DNA of 64,000 nucleotides from NCBI GenBank assembly GCA_963691655.1, contig OY829329.1, positions 79,044,613-79,108,612 of the forward strand, written 5' to 3'. Shown piece by piece: positions 12,105-22,744 of the stretch (within the stretch, counting starts at the first letter, position 1; the number at the start of each line of letters is the position of its first letter). Under the pieces are notes generated by a model, which saw only the letters and a list, made by a program, of their open reading frames with translations, was not told where the DNA came from and ran no database searches. A program made the translations under genes and the position numbers. The DNA is from Toxonevra muliebris (lineage: Eukaryota; Arthropoda; Insecta; Diptera; Pallopteridae).

Positions 12105-12930
12105 GTTTAAAAAAATATGATCGAAAAAAAAAATTAAATTATATTGAACTGCGAAGACGATATGACCCAAGAACTTTAAAACCGTTGAGCCCACGTGAAT
12201 CCCGTTGGCCCTGTAAAACTTAGAAAGTATAAAAAAGTATTACCCCGACTTGGGCTCTAGAGGACATAAAAAATATTGCGAAATAGACGTTTACGGTATT
12301 TTCGTTCTTTCAAAAAATCTTTTAACTAAAAAGCATTACTAGAAATTATTGAAATATTTATCGGAAATCATCAATAAGGCAAGGTACTTATCCGCAAGCT
12401 ATTCCCATAGGACCGCTAGTACTAGAAACAGCAGCTTTCGAATAATCCGACGTTGTTTCAGCAAGCAGCATTTCGTATGAGAAAACTTCCTAGTGAGGAA
12501 GAGTTACTTATATAAACCACCCATATTTGCCTGGATTACCCTATATAGTACATACCTCTATATACACTCAAACGACAGCTATGCAGAATGATTTGTTTTT
12601 TTTTTTTTTTGCTGCTACTGCTTATTGGCAGCCATTGGATGACGTTTATTGCCGCCATCTGCATTTGTATTCTTCGTTTTTTTTAAACCTACTTATTTCT
12701 TTGATTAATTTATTCATTTGTAGTTGTTGTTATTCTAGAGCACGTTCATATAAATTTTATATTTGGTATGCAATTTTCTGTTTCTTGTTGTTACTGTTGC
12801 TTGCTTAACGGTGACCGAAGCTAGAGCAACGACAACAACAGATTTACTCTTACTAACTTTCTATTGAATTGGTGTTATTTAAAATATAAATGATTCCAGT
12901 AATCCATTTATAAAGAAAACGAGCAACTCG
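12105..12930. other. AT-rich non-coding stretch
   Basis: After the partial dispersed repeat at 12133-12170 I see no gene. There is a T run at about 12597-12610. The 93-codon plus-strand frame at 12527 is low-complexity. Confidence 0.5.
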
Positions 12931-12931
12931 C

Positions 12932-12985
12932 TTAACCCTGGAAGGGCATGTTTCGTCGAATCGACGACGCACGTTTACGTTTTAC
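12932..12985 (+). mobile_element. solo end of a TTAA/CCC element
   Basis: TTAA at 12932-12935 is followed by CCCTGGAAGGGCATG and a small hairpin, CGTCG-AAT-CGACG. TTAA plus CCC is the signature of piggyBac-like termini. I did not find a matching inverted end downstream, so this is either truncated or a chance match. Confidence 0.3.
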
Positions 12986-13421
12986 AATTTTTTTTATGAA
13001 TAACATTTAATTTATGAATAAATGTTATTAAAAAACTTGTATTGAAAAAGTACAGAAACTTGCCAGCCTGGGGATCCCACGAGCACTACTTAGCAGCTCA
13101 AAAAGGTCAAAATATTATGTATATTTCATCTGCTACCGGTACGGGTGTTTTTTCAAGACTGCGCCGCCAAAGGAGCGCTCGCATTAAGAGAATCGAAAAT
13201 GCAAAAAATATGGGCACTTCACAGTTTAGAGTGAGATAGAACAGAGAGGTAAAAATGGGATTACATGATTCGGAATTTGAATTTTACTTGGTACTAAAAC
13301 TACAATTTTATATCCAACCAGAGACGACTAGTAGTCGGGCTCGGTGACAGGTAATGCTGGACTTACCAAGACTTGCAGCTAAGGCGATCATATCGTCTTT
13401 CTGACAGCTGTTTCGTTTTTC

Positions 13422-13733
13422 AGGCGAATATTTTTGCTATTGAGAAATCAGCTATACTTGTACAAGGCAGTACGATTCGGGATTCGAATTCCAAATAGTT
13501 AGTCAGAGATTATAAAGAAATGTCATGCTTCACTTATGGCCATTGAGAACCACAAGGTTACTCTCTGCTGGGTATCTCGACATAGCAATATTGAAGGTCA
13601 GAAGGGGCTCTGAAATGGGCATAAACGAGGCGGATACCTCTATACAATCTCCGATGTGCGACCTATTTAGGAGAATGGTCGAGTACACTATCGCAAGGTC
13701 AAATGACGTATGATCTAACCAAGATGACGGCTA
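13422..13733 (+). pseudogene. non-LTR retrotransposon RNase H relic
   Basis: Translated in shifting frames, the plus strand gives the RNase H pattern of Jockey-like or R1-like elements: NIFAIEKSAILVQGST near 13424, then VTLCWVSRHSNIEG near 13558 (family pattern W-V-P-G-H-x-x-I-x-G-N-E), then EADTSIQSPMCDLFRRM near 13627. Frame changes and stops separate the blocks, so the protein is dead. The reverse transcriptase that should precede it is not recognisable. SSATGTGVFSRLRRQ at about 13129 may be an older piece of the same domain, which is uncertain. Confidence 0.6.
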
Positions 13734-13734
13734 G

Positions 13735-14425
13735 GTTTCACGAGCCCGAGCTTTTTCTTGTCAAAGGTTAGACAAGAAGAAACCAAATGTCTTCTTAGGG
13801 CACAACAAATATGTATAACCAGGAACTGTAATCATTATAAGCAATATCAAAAAATCGAAATTTGATAACACAGTCCAACAAATTAAGTCTTTTTGGGTGC
13901 AACAAAATAGCCACCCCATAATCCTGAAAGGGTATGTTGTATAGACCATTTTTGTAAAACAAACTATAGTCCAGCACGTCTCAGTTTTTTTCTTATTTTG
14001 GTCAAATGGAGCTGAATATTAAGTGCAAAAAGTGTTATTAATTGATCACTGAGAAAAATCTTATCGGCGAAGTTGCAGAATTTCACAAGGGTCATTTCTG
14101 TAGAACAGTTTTACCATTTAGTTCCTTTTTTTGTGTGACAATTTTTGATGAAAACCTGAAAAGTCCTTTCAAAAGAGACATTTAAACCAGAAAACTTCAC
14201 TAAGGGTCACCAAAGACATAAACATGTTTCTTTCGACGGTAGCACGGTTATAGAGGAAGATTGATCGGTACTACACGAAATTCTTCTACAATTTATTTGA
14301 GATAGCGTTTATGTTTCAAATTAATTTCATTGGAAATTAAAAAATTCGAGAGTTTTAGGGATATTCGAGTTTCAATTGTATTATAACGAAGAACGAAATG
14401 AATGAATAAATAAATAAAATCGACT
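13735..14425. other. non-coding stretch
   Basis: No gene or repeat is recognised. Part of it may be the 3' remainder of the retrotransposon relic just upstream. Confidence 0.4.
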
Positions 14426-14428
14426 TAC

Positions 14429-14475
14429 CGTAGAAACCGATGATCCCTTGTCAAATCTTCTGTTCAAACACTGAT
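14429..14475 (-). CDS. possible micro-exon 4 of a minus-strand gene
   Basis: This is the best-looking exon candidate in the chain. On the minus strand a long pyrimidine tract ending CTTTTTTTTAG precedes 47 nt, followed by a near-consensus donor, TACG|GTAAGTCG. Of three frames only one is open. It takes two bases to complete a codon and then reads QCLNRRFDKGSSVST, ending at phase 0. The composition is balanced and protein-like rather than AT-rich noise. I do not recognise the protein. Neighbouring candidates upstream (14862-14888) and downstream (10385-10409) have matching phases. Confidence 0.35.
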
Positions 14476-14861
14476 CTAAAAAAAAGAAATAAAAAGAAAA
14501 CAGTCAACAAGGAAGCTAAATAGTTAAATACTTTAAGAATAAAATTAACGCAAAATAATAAGAAAATTACAAGAATTAGTACAAGTAGTTAGCAGACAAC
14601 AAGTTTAAATGTGGTGGTTAAATAATTATAAATAAACTAAAGAATTGTAATTGTAACTGGCAGAAGAGTGAGAAAAAATTCTAGGAATCAGTAAGAAAAA
14701 CCATGGACAAGCAACATACATACATAATTATAGATACTTTGAAGAAATAAAGACTATTTGAGTAAAGTTGCACCAGATAGATAGAAAAGACGTTGCTGCT
14801 GACGATGGTTTTGATGATAAATAATTATAGTGATAGGCAGTTGATTGCAGCTCGTACTTAC

Positions 14862-14888
14862 TTTTATGTATCTCTAATGCAAGCGATA
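14862..14888 (-). CDS. possible micro-exon 3 of a minus-strand gene
   Basis: On the minus strand 27 nt lie between an acceptor (TTTTTAATTAAATTAG) and a strong donor (AAAA|GTAAGTACG). The single open frame completes a codon with two bases, reads SLALEIHK and leaves one base, which fits the 47-nt exon next to it. The acceptor is only moderately pyrimidine-rich. The evidence is splice signals and phase agreement only. Confidence 0.22.
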
Positions 14889-14899
14889 CTAATTTAATT

Positions 14900-16080
14900 A
14901 AAAATCGATTGCAAACTGAATGCTAAATAGCCACGCAATAGCGGCAACCAGCGGGAGCTAAAACAGAAAATTTGAAACAGCAAGAAGTCATTATTTAATC
15001 AAATTGTTTAGTGGCCACTTCTTTTATTAAATTTTAATTTACTTCAAATTTTTTTTACAACAACATTTCGTATAAAGGAAAAAGAGTTAAATGCCAATTT
15101 AAACGATTTTCTCGAGGGAAATACGCTACGACCAAGAGCATCATTGCCAACATCCCCGTAATCATCTTCAGTCTGAGCTTCATAGACTTTGTGTGCTTTT
15201 TTTTTTTTAATTAAAATTAAATGAATTTGTATTTGTTCATTTTTTTAGTTTATTTTTCTTTTTTATTTCGCGTTGTCGTCGTTGATCTTTCAATTCGATT
15301 ATATTGAAATAAATTAAATGCGTTCAATTGAATAATTAGACCTCAAAACAACAACAATTTCAATTTTAACGCAAAGCTCAACCTAAGAATATCATCATCA
15401 CCAACATTATATCACTTAATATTGGCATTTGGTTAAGCATAACTCAAGCTAGTGCTTAAGTGAATGAGTAGGGGTTGTTTCAGCTTAGAAGCTCAGGAGC
15501 CATTTACAAAAGTGTTTGACGCCGGTTGCGCTCATATGGGCTCATAGGCGGCAACTGTTGTGGCGACATCGACGTTGGCGACATTTCATTGCATAATAAT
15601 TGTGGGAATATTTTTTTATCTTATTGATTTCGATGACAAATTGTATTCCTCTTTGCTTTTTCGTTTCTTCCTATGATATTTTCATATGGCGTACTTGCTA
15701 AGTATATTTGTATATGAGGCGATAAATTTTCATTTAATTTATGTAAACGATGCCAATTGGTGCGAGGGTGTTCTTTATTGAAAACAAGAAACAAAATAAG
15801 AATAAAATTAATACTAAATTAATTAATTGGAGTTTAATTTTTGCTGCTTGTCAATTGAGACAACGGTGCGCATAATTGATATGAGGGTCATTTAAATACG
15901 ATGCGTCGATATTGAAAGCAGAAAAGGGGTTTTAAATATCATTTCCTTTTACTTTGGTTTTATTGACTTTCAAATACAATTCAATAGAGTTAATTTGATA
16001 GTTTATTTGATGGACACTCTGGATATCAGTTTTGGAAATTTAATGCATTATTCAATGCAGTGACCCCTTCATTACACAGC
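14900..16080. other. AT-rich non-coding stretch, probably intron
   Basis: No gene or transposon end is recognised. If the micro-exon chain is real, this lies inside one of its introns. Confidence 0.4.
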
Positions 16081-16453
16081 CACACAAAAAAAAATTGTTT
16101 TTCGGGTCTGGAGGTCTTACTATGTTTACTACATATTTTTTGAATCGCCGAGTCCGAAGCCCGGAGGCCAGGTTCGAAAAAAAAATGTTGTGAGAGTTTT
16201 TTGAGGTTATGTCAGAATCCAGACGTACTGGGGTTTTGCGGACCTCGGATTCAGTGACCCGAAAAACAAATGGTAAATACAGTATGATCTCCAGTCCGAA
16301 AAAAAAAAATTTTTATGAGATTTTTTTAGGTTATGTCAGAACCCTGAAACGGTCGGATTTTTTGGACCTCGGATTCTGATTCAGCCACCCCAAAAACATA
16401 TCATAAACATGGTCTGGCCCTTGGAGTTGAAAAAATATTTTTTATTTTGTGTG
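16081..16453. repeat. three-copy repeat block with 9-bp inverted ends
   Basis: The block starts CACACAAAA (16081-16089) and ends with its reverse complement (16445-16453). Inside are two direct copies with a period of 124 bp: AGGTTATGTCAGAA at 16204 and 16328, and GGACCTCGGATTC at 16240 and 16364. A third partial copy at about 16090-16165 lies in inverted orientation: its complement matches the AAATACAGTATGATCTCCAG part of the direct copies. It could be a foldback-type or MITE-like element with internal duplication. It holds no coding frame. Confidence 0.55.
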
Positions 16454-16576
16454 ATTGATAGTGAAAATTCTTTGCCTCCCTCTCTTTGTTTTTTAGCTCC
16501 TGGTGATGCAAACGGCCTAGTTCTCAATGCTAGTTCCCTCTAAACATTTTCTTGGATTACGGATTTCTAGGCCCAT

Positions 16577-16800
16577 CTAGGGCAGATCAAAATTCAGACC
16601 AAAAATCAGACGAAAGTTCAGATAATATTTTGGTCAAAACTCAGTCAAAATGCATGTCAAAAATTAAACCGAAATCTACACTAAAAATCGAATTTAAAAT
16701 GTCTCTAAATTAAGACCGAAATTTGGATCAATATTCAGATCGAAAATCAGACCCAAATTCTGACCACACTCAGTCCAAAACAGAGCAAAAAGCAACCAAT
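16577..16800 (+). repeat. degenerate AGACCAAAAT array, locus 2
   Basis: This array has the same 9-14 bp motif family as at 9438 and 46541, for example GATCAAAATTCAGACC, AAATTAAGACCGAAATT and CAGATCGAAAATCAGACC. The 72-codon plus-strand frame inside it is just the translated repeat. Confidence 0.55.
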
Positions 16801-16804
16801 GTGA

Positions 16805-17645
16805 GACAAAAGATCAGAGCCAGACTAAAACAATTGAACATTTCCAAAAGTAAGACATCTATAAACAGACGTAAAAATATAAACGTTCAAGTGTATATAA
16901 TAAGCCGCTTCATTGTAGAAAGATTTTTTTTAAGGCTATAAACATTCACATTTTTGGAAGGGGCTGCAGCTTTCATATCCTCCTACAGGTTGTTTTGGGA
17001 CGTCTGCATTCCCTGTTTCCATGGGAGCAAATTTCGATGGCAGAGTAATGCAAGGTGTGATCTATCTATTTCCAATCGCTACATTTGATCTGGACGATGA
17101 TTGGTTCTTGTTGTCATCTAGTTAGCAAGTCAGCGGCAGAGAAGTGTTTTGCAGATCTTGCTGCCTTAAAACATACTTTTTTATGATAGTTTTAAAGTTA
17201 ATCAACTACGACTAAATAGATTTTTAGGTAGGTGAATTTGGATTGCATATCTGACTGCTTAATAGAGACTATATGTATACATAGATATCTTCTGCGTAGA
17301 CAAGGTCTTTGAAGTATTCGTTTAGTTTCTATTAAATGTCCCTTTTGATATGATTCAATGTATTGCAACCTCGAATGATTTAAAGAGAAACCGTCTCTTT
17401 TGTTTGCGTAGTTAGTATATATGAAAGCCATTGAAGTGAATTGGCCGGCTATCTTCGATATAAGCTACAAAGTACTTAGTAAAATTAGATGCCATGTATC
17501 GTTCACGAGACTCATCCATCAGTGCTTCCACGTATAGGTTATTCTAGTCTCCTGTACCTTCTGTATATTCCATTAAAATAAGTCTATATTTAGTAAATGT
17601 ATAATATTCTCATATTATAAATTAATATTAAACTAATTAAGCACT
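16805..17645. other. non-coding stretch
   Basis: No gene, transposon end or clear repeat is recognised here. Confidence 0.4.
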
Positions 17646-17648
17646 CAC

Positions 17649-17684
17649 GGATACGATCATAAATCAGCGAGTAGGTAATTAAAA
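17649..17684 (-). CDS. possible micro-exon 2 of a minus-strand gene
   Basis: On the minus strand 36 nt lie between an acceptor (CCTTGTTTTTAG) and a donor (ATCC|GTGAGTGC). The only open frame completes a codon with two bases, reads LITYSLIYDRI and leaves one base. This fits both the candidate start exon upstream and the 27-nt candidate downstream. The segment is hydrophobic. The protein is unrecognised and the evidence is signal-based only. Confidence 0.2.
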
Positions 17685-18136
17685 CTAAAAACAAGGCAAA
17701 AACAGAAAAAACAAATAAAAAAAAAAAAAACGCTCATATCAATTGCAAATTATGGGCATATTGAACAAATTATAGAAATTACAAGCAAACAAATGTTGTA
17801 CAAATATAACGACAAACGCTCAATTGCAGTATGATTTACTTGAAATAAATGCGAAATTATCAAAATGATATATATGAAGCGTAATCGTAAATAAGTAAAT
17901 AATATTTCTATTAAATATTATTATTCTTGGCATTTTTTTACGAGCGTTACATATGCGGCTTGCCTCAGCTCTAGCTATTTTGATGTGTCATCACAAGTTG
18001 TCATTGTGACTGACTATATATGACGGACGGGGTGACAGCAGCGGTGAGCATTCGAGTAGCGTTTCTTGTCGTTCGTTTGTCGAATGTCAATGGTAACAAT
18101 TAAATGCGTCTTACATTAAATTAAAACTTAACTCAC

Positions 18137-18152
18137 CGTGCGGTAATGTCAT
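18137..18152 (-). CDS. possible start of a minus-strand coding chain
   Basis: On the minus strand an ATG at 18152 opens MTLPH plus one base before a good donor (GCACG|GTGAGTTAAG). There is no acceptor AG between an in-frame upstream TAA and the ATG, so if this is real it is the first coding exon and its 5' UTR extends to higher coordinates. The start context (AAATTTTATGA) is not strong. Its phase fits the 36-nt candidate at 17649-17684. Confidence 0.18.
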
Positions 18153-18199
18153 AAAATTTACAATAATGTCATATTAAAAAAAACAGCAACAAAGTGAAA

Positions 18200-21100
18200 T
18201 AAAACTCCTGAGTATTAAATAGAAATGAAGCCAAAATTAAAAGATGAACACATTTTACTACTACTAACATTTGCTTGATATTTAATATCATTTGTTTTTC
18301 TGTGTTTCGATAATGAAATATAAAGAAAGAAAAATAAAAAACTTTTAATTAAATTATACTACTGCATTTGTTTTTTTATTTTAGCATTGTACATTGTTGA
18401 AAATTAGAATTGTCAAAATATTGATAATTAATTTTTGTATAGTTATGACGACAATGAATGGGTGCAGGAATTACTACTTAGCTAACGATGAACGAGTGAG
18501 TTCCATTTTTCCCCAGCTTATCTGCTAATTAAACTTTGCTTAAGCAATTGTGTTTTTTATGTAGAAATATTCTCTTTTGTTAATATTTTTAATTAAAATT
18601 TGTTAAACATATTTTTTGGCTTGTTTTGCTAAATTAAAATGTTTCTTAGAAGTTTAGCTTAATTTTTAATTACAAAAATGTATTGGTTTGATAAAATTTG
18701 TACTTTGATAAATGCAAAATCAAAGGTTAACCTCAAATATATGTTGTTCTAATTATTTATGTTTGGGAAACAAAGTAACAGACAGACATGTTTGTTTCGA
18801 AGTAGTGATTAGACCAAAATATTTGAATCTAAGAAATAATTTAAAATTAAGAAAAAAAAAATTATCAAAACTTAGATAGCTCAGTGAGTATTTTCCTCAG
18901 TCCAAAATCCTGAGTTAGGTAGTATGAAAGTTAACGCGTTCTCTATTAACCCCAAATGTAATTAGAACTTCAATGTTCTCCATTTGTTCAGAGTCTATGT
19001 TGAGTATTTTCATTGAAAATTACACTATGCAACAATTTGAGGGTCAATGTCTCGGGACAAAAACAAACCAATCTCCAACGATAGTATTTTACCTCAGTAT
19101 CAAAAGCTCCAATTCCTTTCGTCAAAATTTTTTTTTACACTGGTTTGAAATTTTTATTTTTTGGTCAAAAACAGAATCAAACAAAGAAAAAAATGATATA
19201 AAAAATTTTATTGAAGGTGGTTCTTGTCTTCCGCGACCTATATTTAAATTTTTCAAGGAATATTTCCTTAGAACATTTGAACCCTCTAACTCCCACAAAA
19301 ATGGGTCATTTTGCGCCTTTTTCATAAAAACTCTTTAATTATCTTTACATTATCATTAAATGATTTTCCACTGCCAAAGGTTATTACTAATCATACTTAA
19401 TATCGCACGTTTCAATATATGTTTACAAATAAATTTTCTCTACTATGCTTATTCCGCCCGTCGATTTAAATATTTTTCTAAAGTTCTCTCGGGCTAGCGA
19501 CATTTGTAAACAGTGCAATGATATTAAAGAAAACAACAAATCATTTTGCAAAAAAGTTGTATACTTCCTGAAGAACGTTTATTACTTTTCTCAACGGTTT
19601 GCTCTGTGATGCTAAACAAATGACTATTGAAGAAACCCCTAAATGAAGGGAAATGAGATAGTGGGGTCAATAACATGGTTCTAAAAAAATGTTCAGAAAT
19701 TTGCCACAAATATCTTTCTTTGACAGTTTCGTCTGGACAGTTTAACAAACAACAAGGATATGTTGCCCAGCCGCAGTTTGGGGATTTTACCTCGATCTGA
19801 TTCCATATTTAGCTGCAAATGGGAACAAGTTATAATGTCGTCAATATGTTGGTAGTGTACCTAGGTTATCTGTCAATAATTTACAGTTTGATGTACGGGA
19901 TTCATCATATTGATAAATAAATTCATAGCCACTAGTTTTGTGTGAAACTATTCATTATTCATTATAAAACTCTATAGCACAACCGCAATTTTGCTATGAA
20001 CACCACACAATGACAGGAGGTAACCCTATAAAAATTTCTAAGCATTCTCAACATAAAAATATTTACCTCAACAAAGTGTCATTCCATCACTCACTTAAAG
20101 TATTCATTCATTAATTGCCCAAAGCTATTGCCAGCCATTATGGGACATCATACCTCATCAACCACAGCAGATATGTACATTCATACTCCGAGATACATAT
20201 ATACAAACAAGCAAGTAACAGCAATCAACAGAATACAGAATATATATAGTAAAGGGTAGAGAGAAAAGGATACAAGACTTTGAGGCAACAATTACCATGA
20301 GATGATTTTGAAATGGAAATGGAGATTCATGATGAGAACGACAACAACGACAACGTTGAATTGAAGTGGAAGTATGTATAGAAATATCTATGTATGTCTG
20401 TATGTATGGATGTGTGACAGTAACAACCAACATCAAGATTTAAATCACCTTAAAATGTTGTTGAGGTTTTCTTGATTTCTGCTTCTTCTCTTTACTTTAC
20501 GTCAAAGCTTGAGAGTAGAAAATGCCGCCGCCTTGAGGTATGGCGAATTGAAATTGCGAAGTATGCAGAAACCAAGAAGCTCAGAAACAACAACACGTTT
20601 ACTTTAGCGTTGAAGACTAAAGTCCAAAACTTCAATGCTGAAATTGGATTGGACAGCTTGAACGAAGAACGTTGGTAGAAAGAAGTTAAAGATATTCAAA
20701 GTAATTGCTTGAAGAAACCAACATTGACAGTTGACAAAAGCGAACTTGATATTGAGAGAATTTCAGGTTGAAATGTATGCGAATTTTAAAGATCCTTAAG
20801 AAAACTGCAGAAAAAGAATCATTGATATTAAAAATCTTTTAAAGTTTTTCTTTCTTTAAAAACAACGCCACTGTCACACGCACTTGCAGAGAACAGAACT
20901 TTGTTAGTATACGAGTTGTAGATGAAGAAGAAAGAAAGAAGAAAAAAAACGCCGTCCACATGATTGGATGCATATCAAAGTAGACAGTTGAAGTTGAAGG
21001 AACAAACAAAAAATGCCGCCACTATGGTAGCAGGAGCAGTAGCAGCCCGCTCAAAAAAAAGACCGCCTTATTCAGAATAAAACGCAAAAATTGCATTTCA

Positions 21101-21840
21101 AAACTTAAATTTAAGTGGCTACTTTATTATTATTTTATTTTCTTCTTTTTTTTTTTTTATTGTAGGTTTGAGTTTGAAGAAGTTGCGTTCTAAAATAAAC
21201 TTTGATTTTTTTGTTTGTTTGTTTTGTCATGCTTGGAGACGCCTTTTTTATGCATTTAGTTTAGGTATCTACTGCTGCAATGTGTGTGCCATGTTTTGTA
21301 TGTATGTGTGTACATAGGTGATGTTTAGCTGATTTAAAGTTTAGCGTTGTTGCTGTTGTGATTTGCGGCTGTGTGTTGAGTTTTTGTTTTTTGTTGTTTG
21401 TCGCCAATCGGAATGCCTTGCATTGGCAGCACTTTTTGACTATTGTTGTGTGTTTTTTTTATGCTCACACATAACTTACCTAGTAGAATGATGCGTGTGA
21501 TGGCTTGACAATGGTATATACTTTTCTTTTTTTTGAATAAATAAATTATATACTTGGTATATGAAAATCAATTTTGGTTGGATCAAGGCACTTGAAAAAC
21601 AAATGGACGATTTTTTATAAAGTAAAGAAGTTTTCATACAAATATTGCAGCTAAATAGCATTTAAGTTTACCTAGACATCAGAACTTTAGTTTGGTATTC
21701 AGATATTCAGAATTCGAAATAATCGAAATTAGAATGTTTAATCCAAAAGACTAGTTTGCTCCTTTTTTTTTCTTTTTGAGGTGTGAGTGTTTTTTAAAGG
21801 CAATCCAAATCCATGGACTAAAGGAAAATAGGTAAAAGCT
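18200..21840. other. AT-rich non-coding stretch
   Basis: No gene is supported. The longest plus-strand frame (18973-19338, 121 codons, rich in F, K, N and S) has no recognisable domain and lies in AT-rich sequence. On the minus strand a fair splice-donor match (CTACTAG|GTAAGTTATG) sits near 21476 at the end of a 61-codon frame, but it has no convincing acceptor and its phase does not fit the micro-exon chain. Confidence 0.45.
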
Positions 21841-21854
21841 CATATTGTTCGAAA

Positions 21855-21920
21855 AAAAAACGAGCCCGGAACCTCAGAGATGAAAGCGCAGCACTACGAA
21901 CATCGCAGCATTCGAAGTCG
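21855..21920 (-). mobile_element. possible tRNA-SINE remnant
   Basis: On the minus strand GTAGTGCTGCGC is followed by TCTCTGAGGTTCCGGGCTCG, which resembles the A-box and B-box side of a tRNA head. It is followed by a T run instead of a SINE body. The match is partial and no target duplication was found. Confidence 0.25.
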
Positions 21921-22119
21921 TACTCAATCTGACACCAGCTTATCTATAAATGAAGAAAGTGGCTAAAATTATCACCTCAACGGTTCTCTCTTTGAGTTTT
22001 CGAGCATTGAAGATTATCTTCCCGTATGTCAGCTTATGAAATTGCACCCTGCCCACCGGTTTTTAAAGGCACAATTTTTCTAAGCAGAAATTTTTAATTA
22101 TTCCAGATTAGAATTCAAA

Positions 22120-22500
22120 AATGTACGTTTTCCCAATTCGAAAAATGTATATGAAAATCAAAATGTGTGCCTCTTTCAATCCTCAAAATCCCATTCTCCG
22201 TTTGTGGCTGGTCTTTTATATACGGCAGCTTACTAAACTTTCTGGAAAAAACGTATATTTCCTTCATTTTTTCCACATTTTTCAACCTAACATAAAACTT
22301 TTAATAATTTCCAAAATAATATTTTCACGCTATTTAATCCATATTCATGATTTTATTTTGGGCAGACGTTCTTCTTCAAATAGTTGACCATCACATTTCC
22401 ACAAGGTAGGACAATTACAACTCAATCTTCTTAGGTGCGCAGATTTTACTTGGATAGGCCTGAACGGCCAGTTGTGATACCATATAGTTGGACCTACAGT
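22120..22500. other. non-coding stretch
   Basis: No gene is supported. The 88-codon plus-strand frame at 22121 has no recognisable domain. Confidence 0.35.
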
Positions 22501-22504
22501 TTAA

Positions 22505-22724
22505 CGCCGTCTTATGTGATGGGTCAAAAAAAAGCGAATTTTTTCTTCTTAAATCAAATAAGAGAGTCTAAACTTTAAAGTTTAATAAAAAGAATTGTGT
22601 GTGAAATATGACGGAAACCTTTATTGTGGATTAGCCCATATGGCACCTAATCCGTTCCTGAACTAGGTTCAAAAACGTTACTTTCTGGATCTATGTACTT
22701 TGATTCCCGCTCGTCCTTAATGGG
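22505..22724 (-). mobile_element. TTAA-flanked MITE, CCCATTAAGG family (220 bp)
   Basis: TTAA flanks both ends (22501-22504 and 22725-22728). Read on the minus strand, the element begins CCCATTAAGGACGAGCGGGA, which matches the element cut by the window edge at 63946 at roughly 80% over 55 bp. The opposite end (CGCCGTCTTATGTGATGGG) is only loosely inverted relative to it. TTAA plus CCC suggests piggyBac-driven mobility. There is no coding capacity. Confidence 0.6.
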
Positions 22725-22744
22725 TTAAAGTATATTCAATACCA

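Noticed and set aside
18872..18935. ATAGCTCAGTGAG resembling a tRNA D-arm
   Set aside because: No B box (GGTTCRAATCC) or acceptor pairing follows at tRNA distance.
18973..19338. 121-codon plus-strand frame
   Set aside because: Composition is that of AT-rich sequence (F, K, N, S). No domain or nearby splice structure.
21476..21661. 61-codon minus-strand frame ending at a strong GTAAGT donor
   Set aside because: No convincing acceptor or start context, and its phase does not fit the micro-exon chain, so it is not included as an exon.
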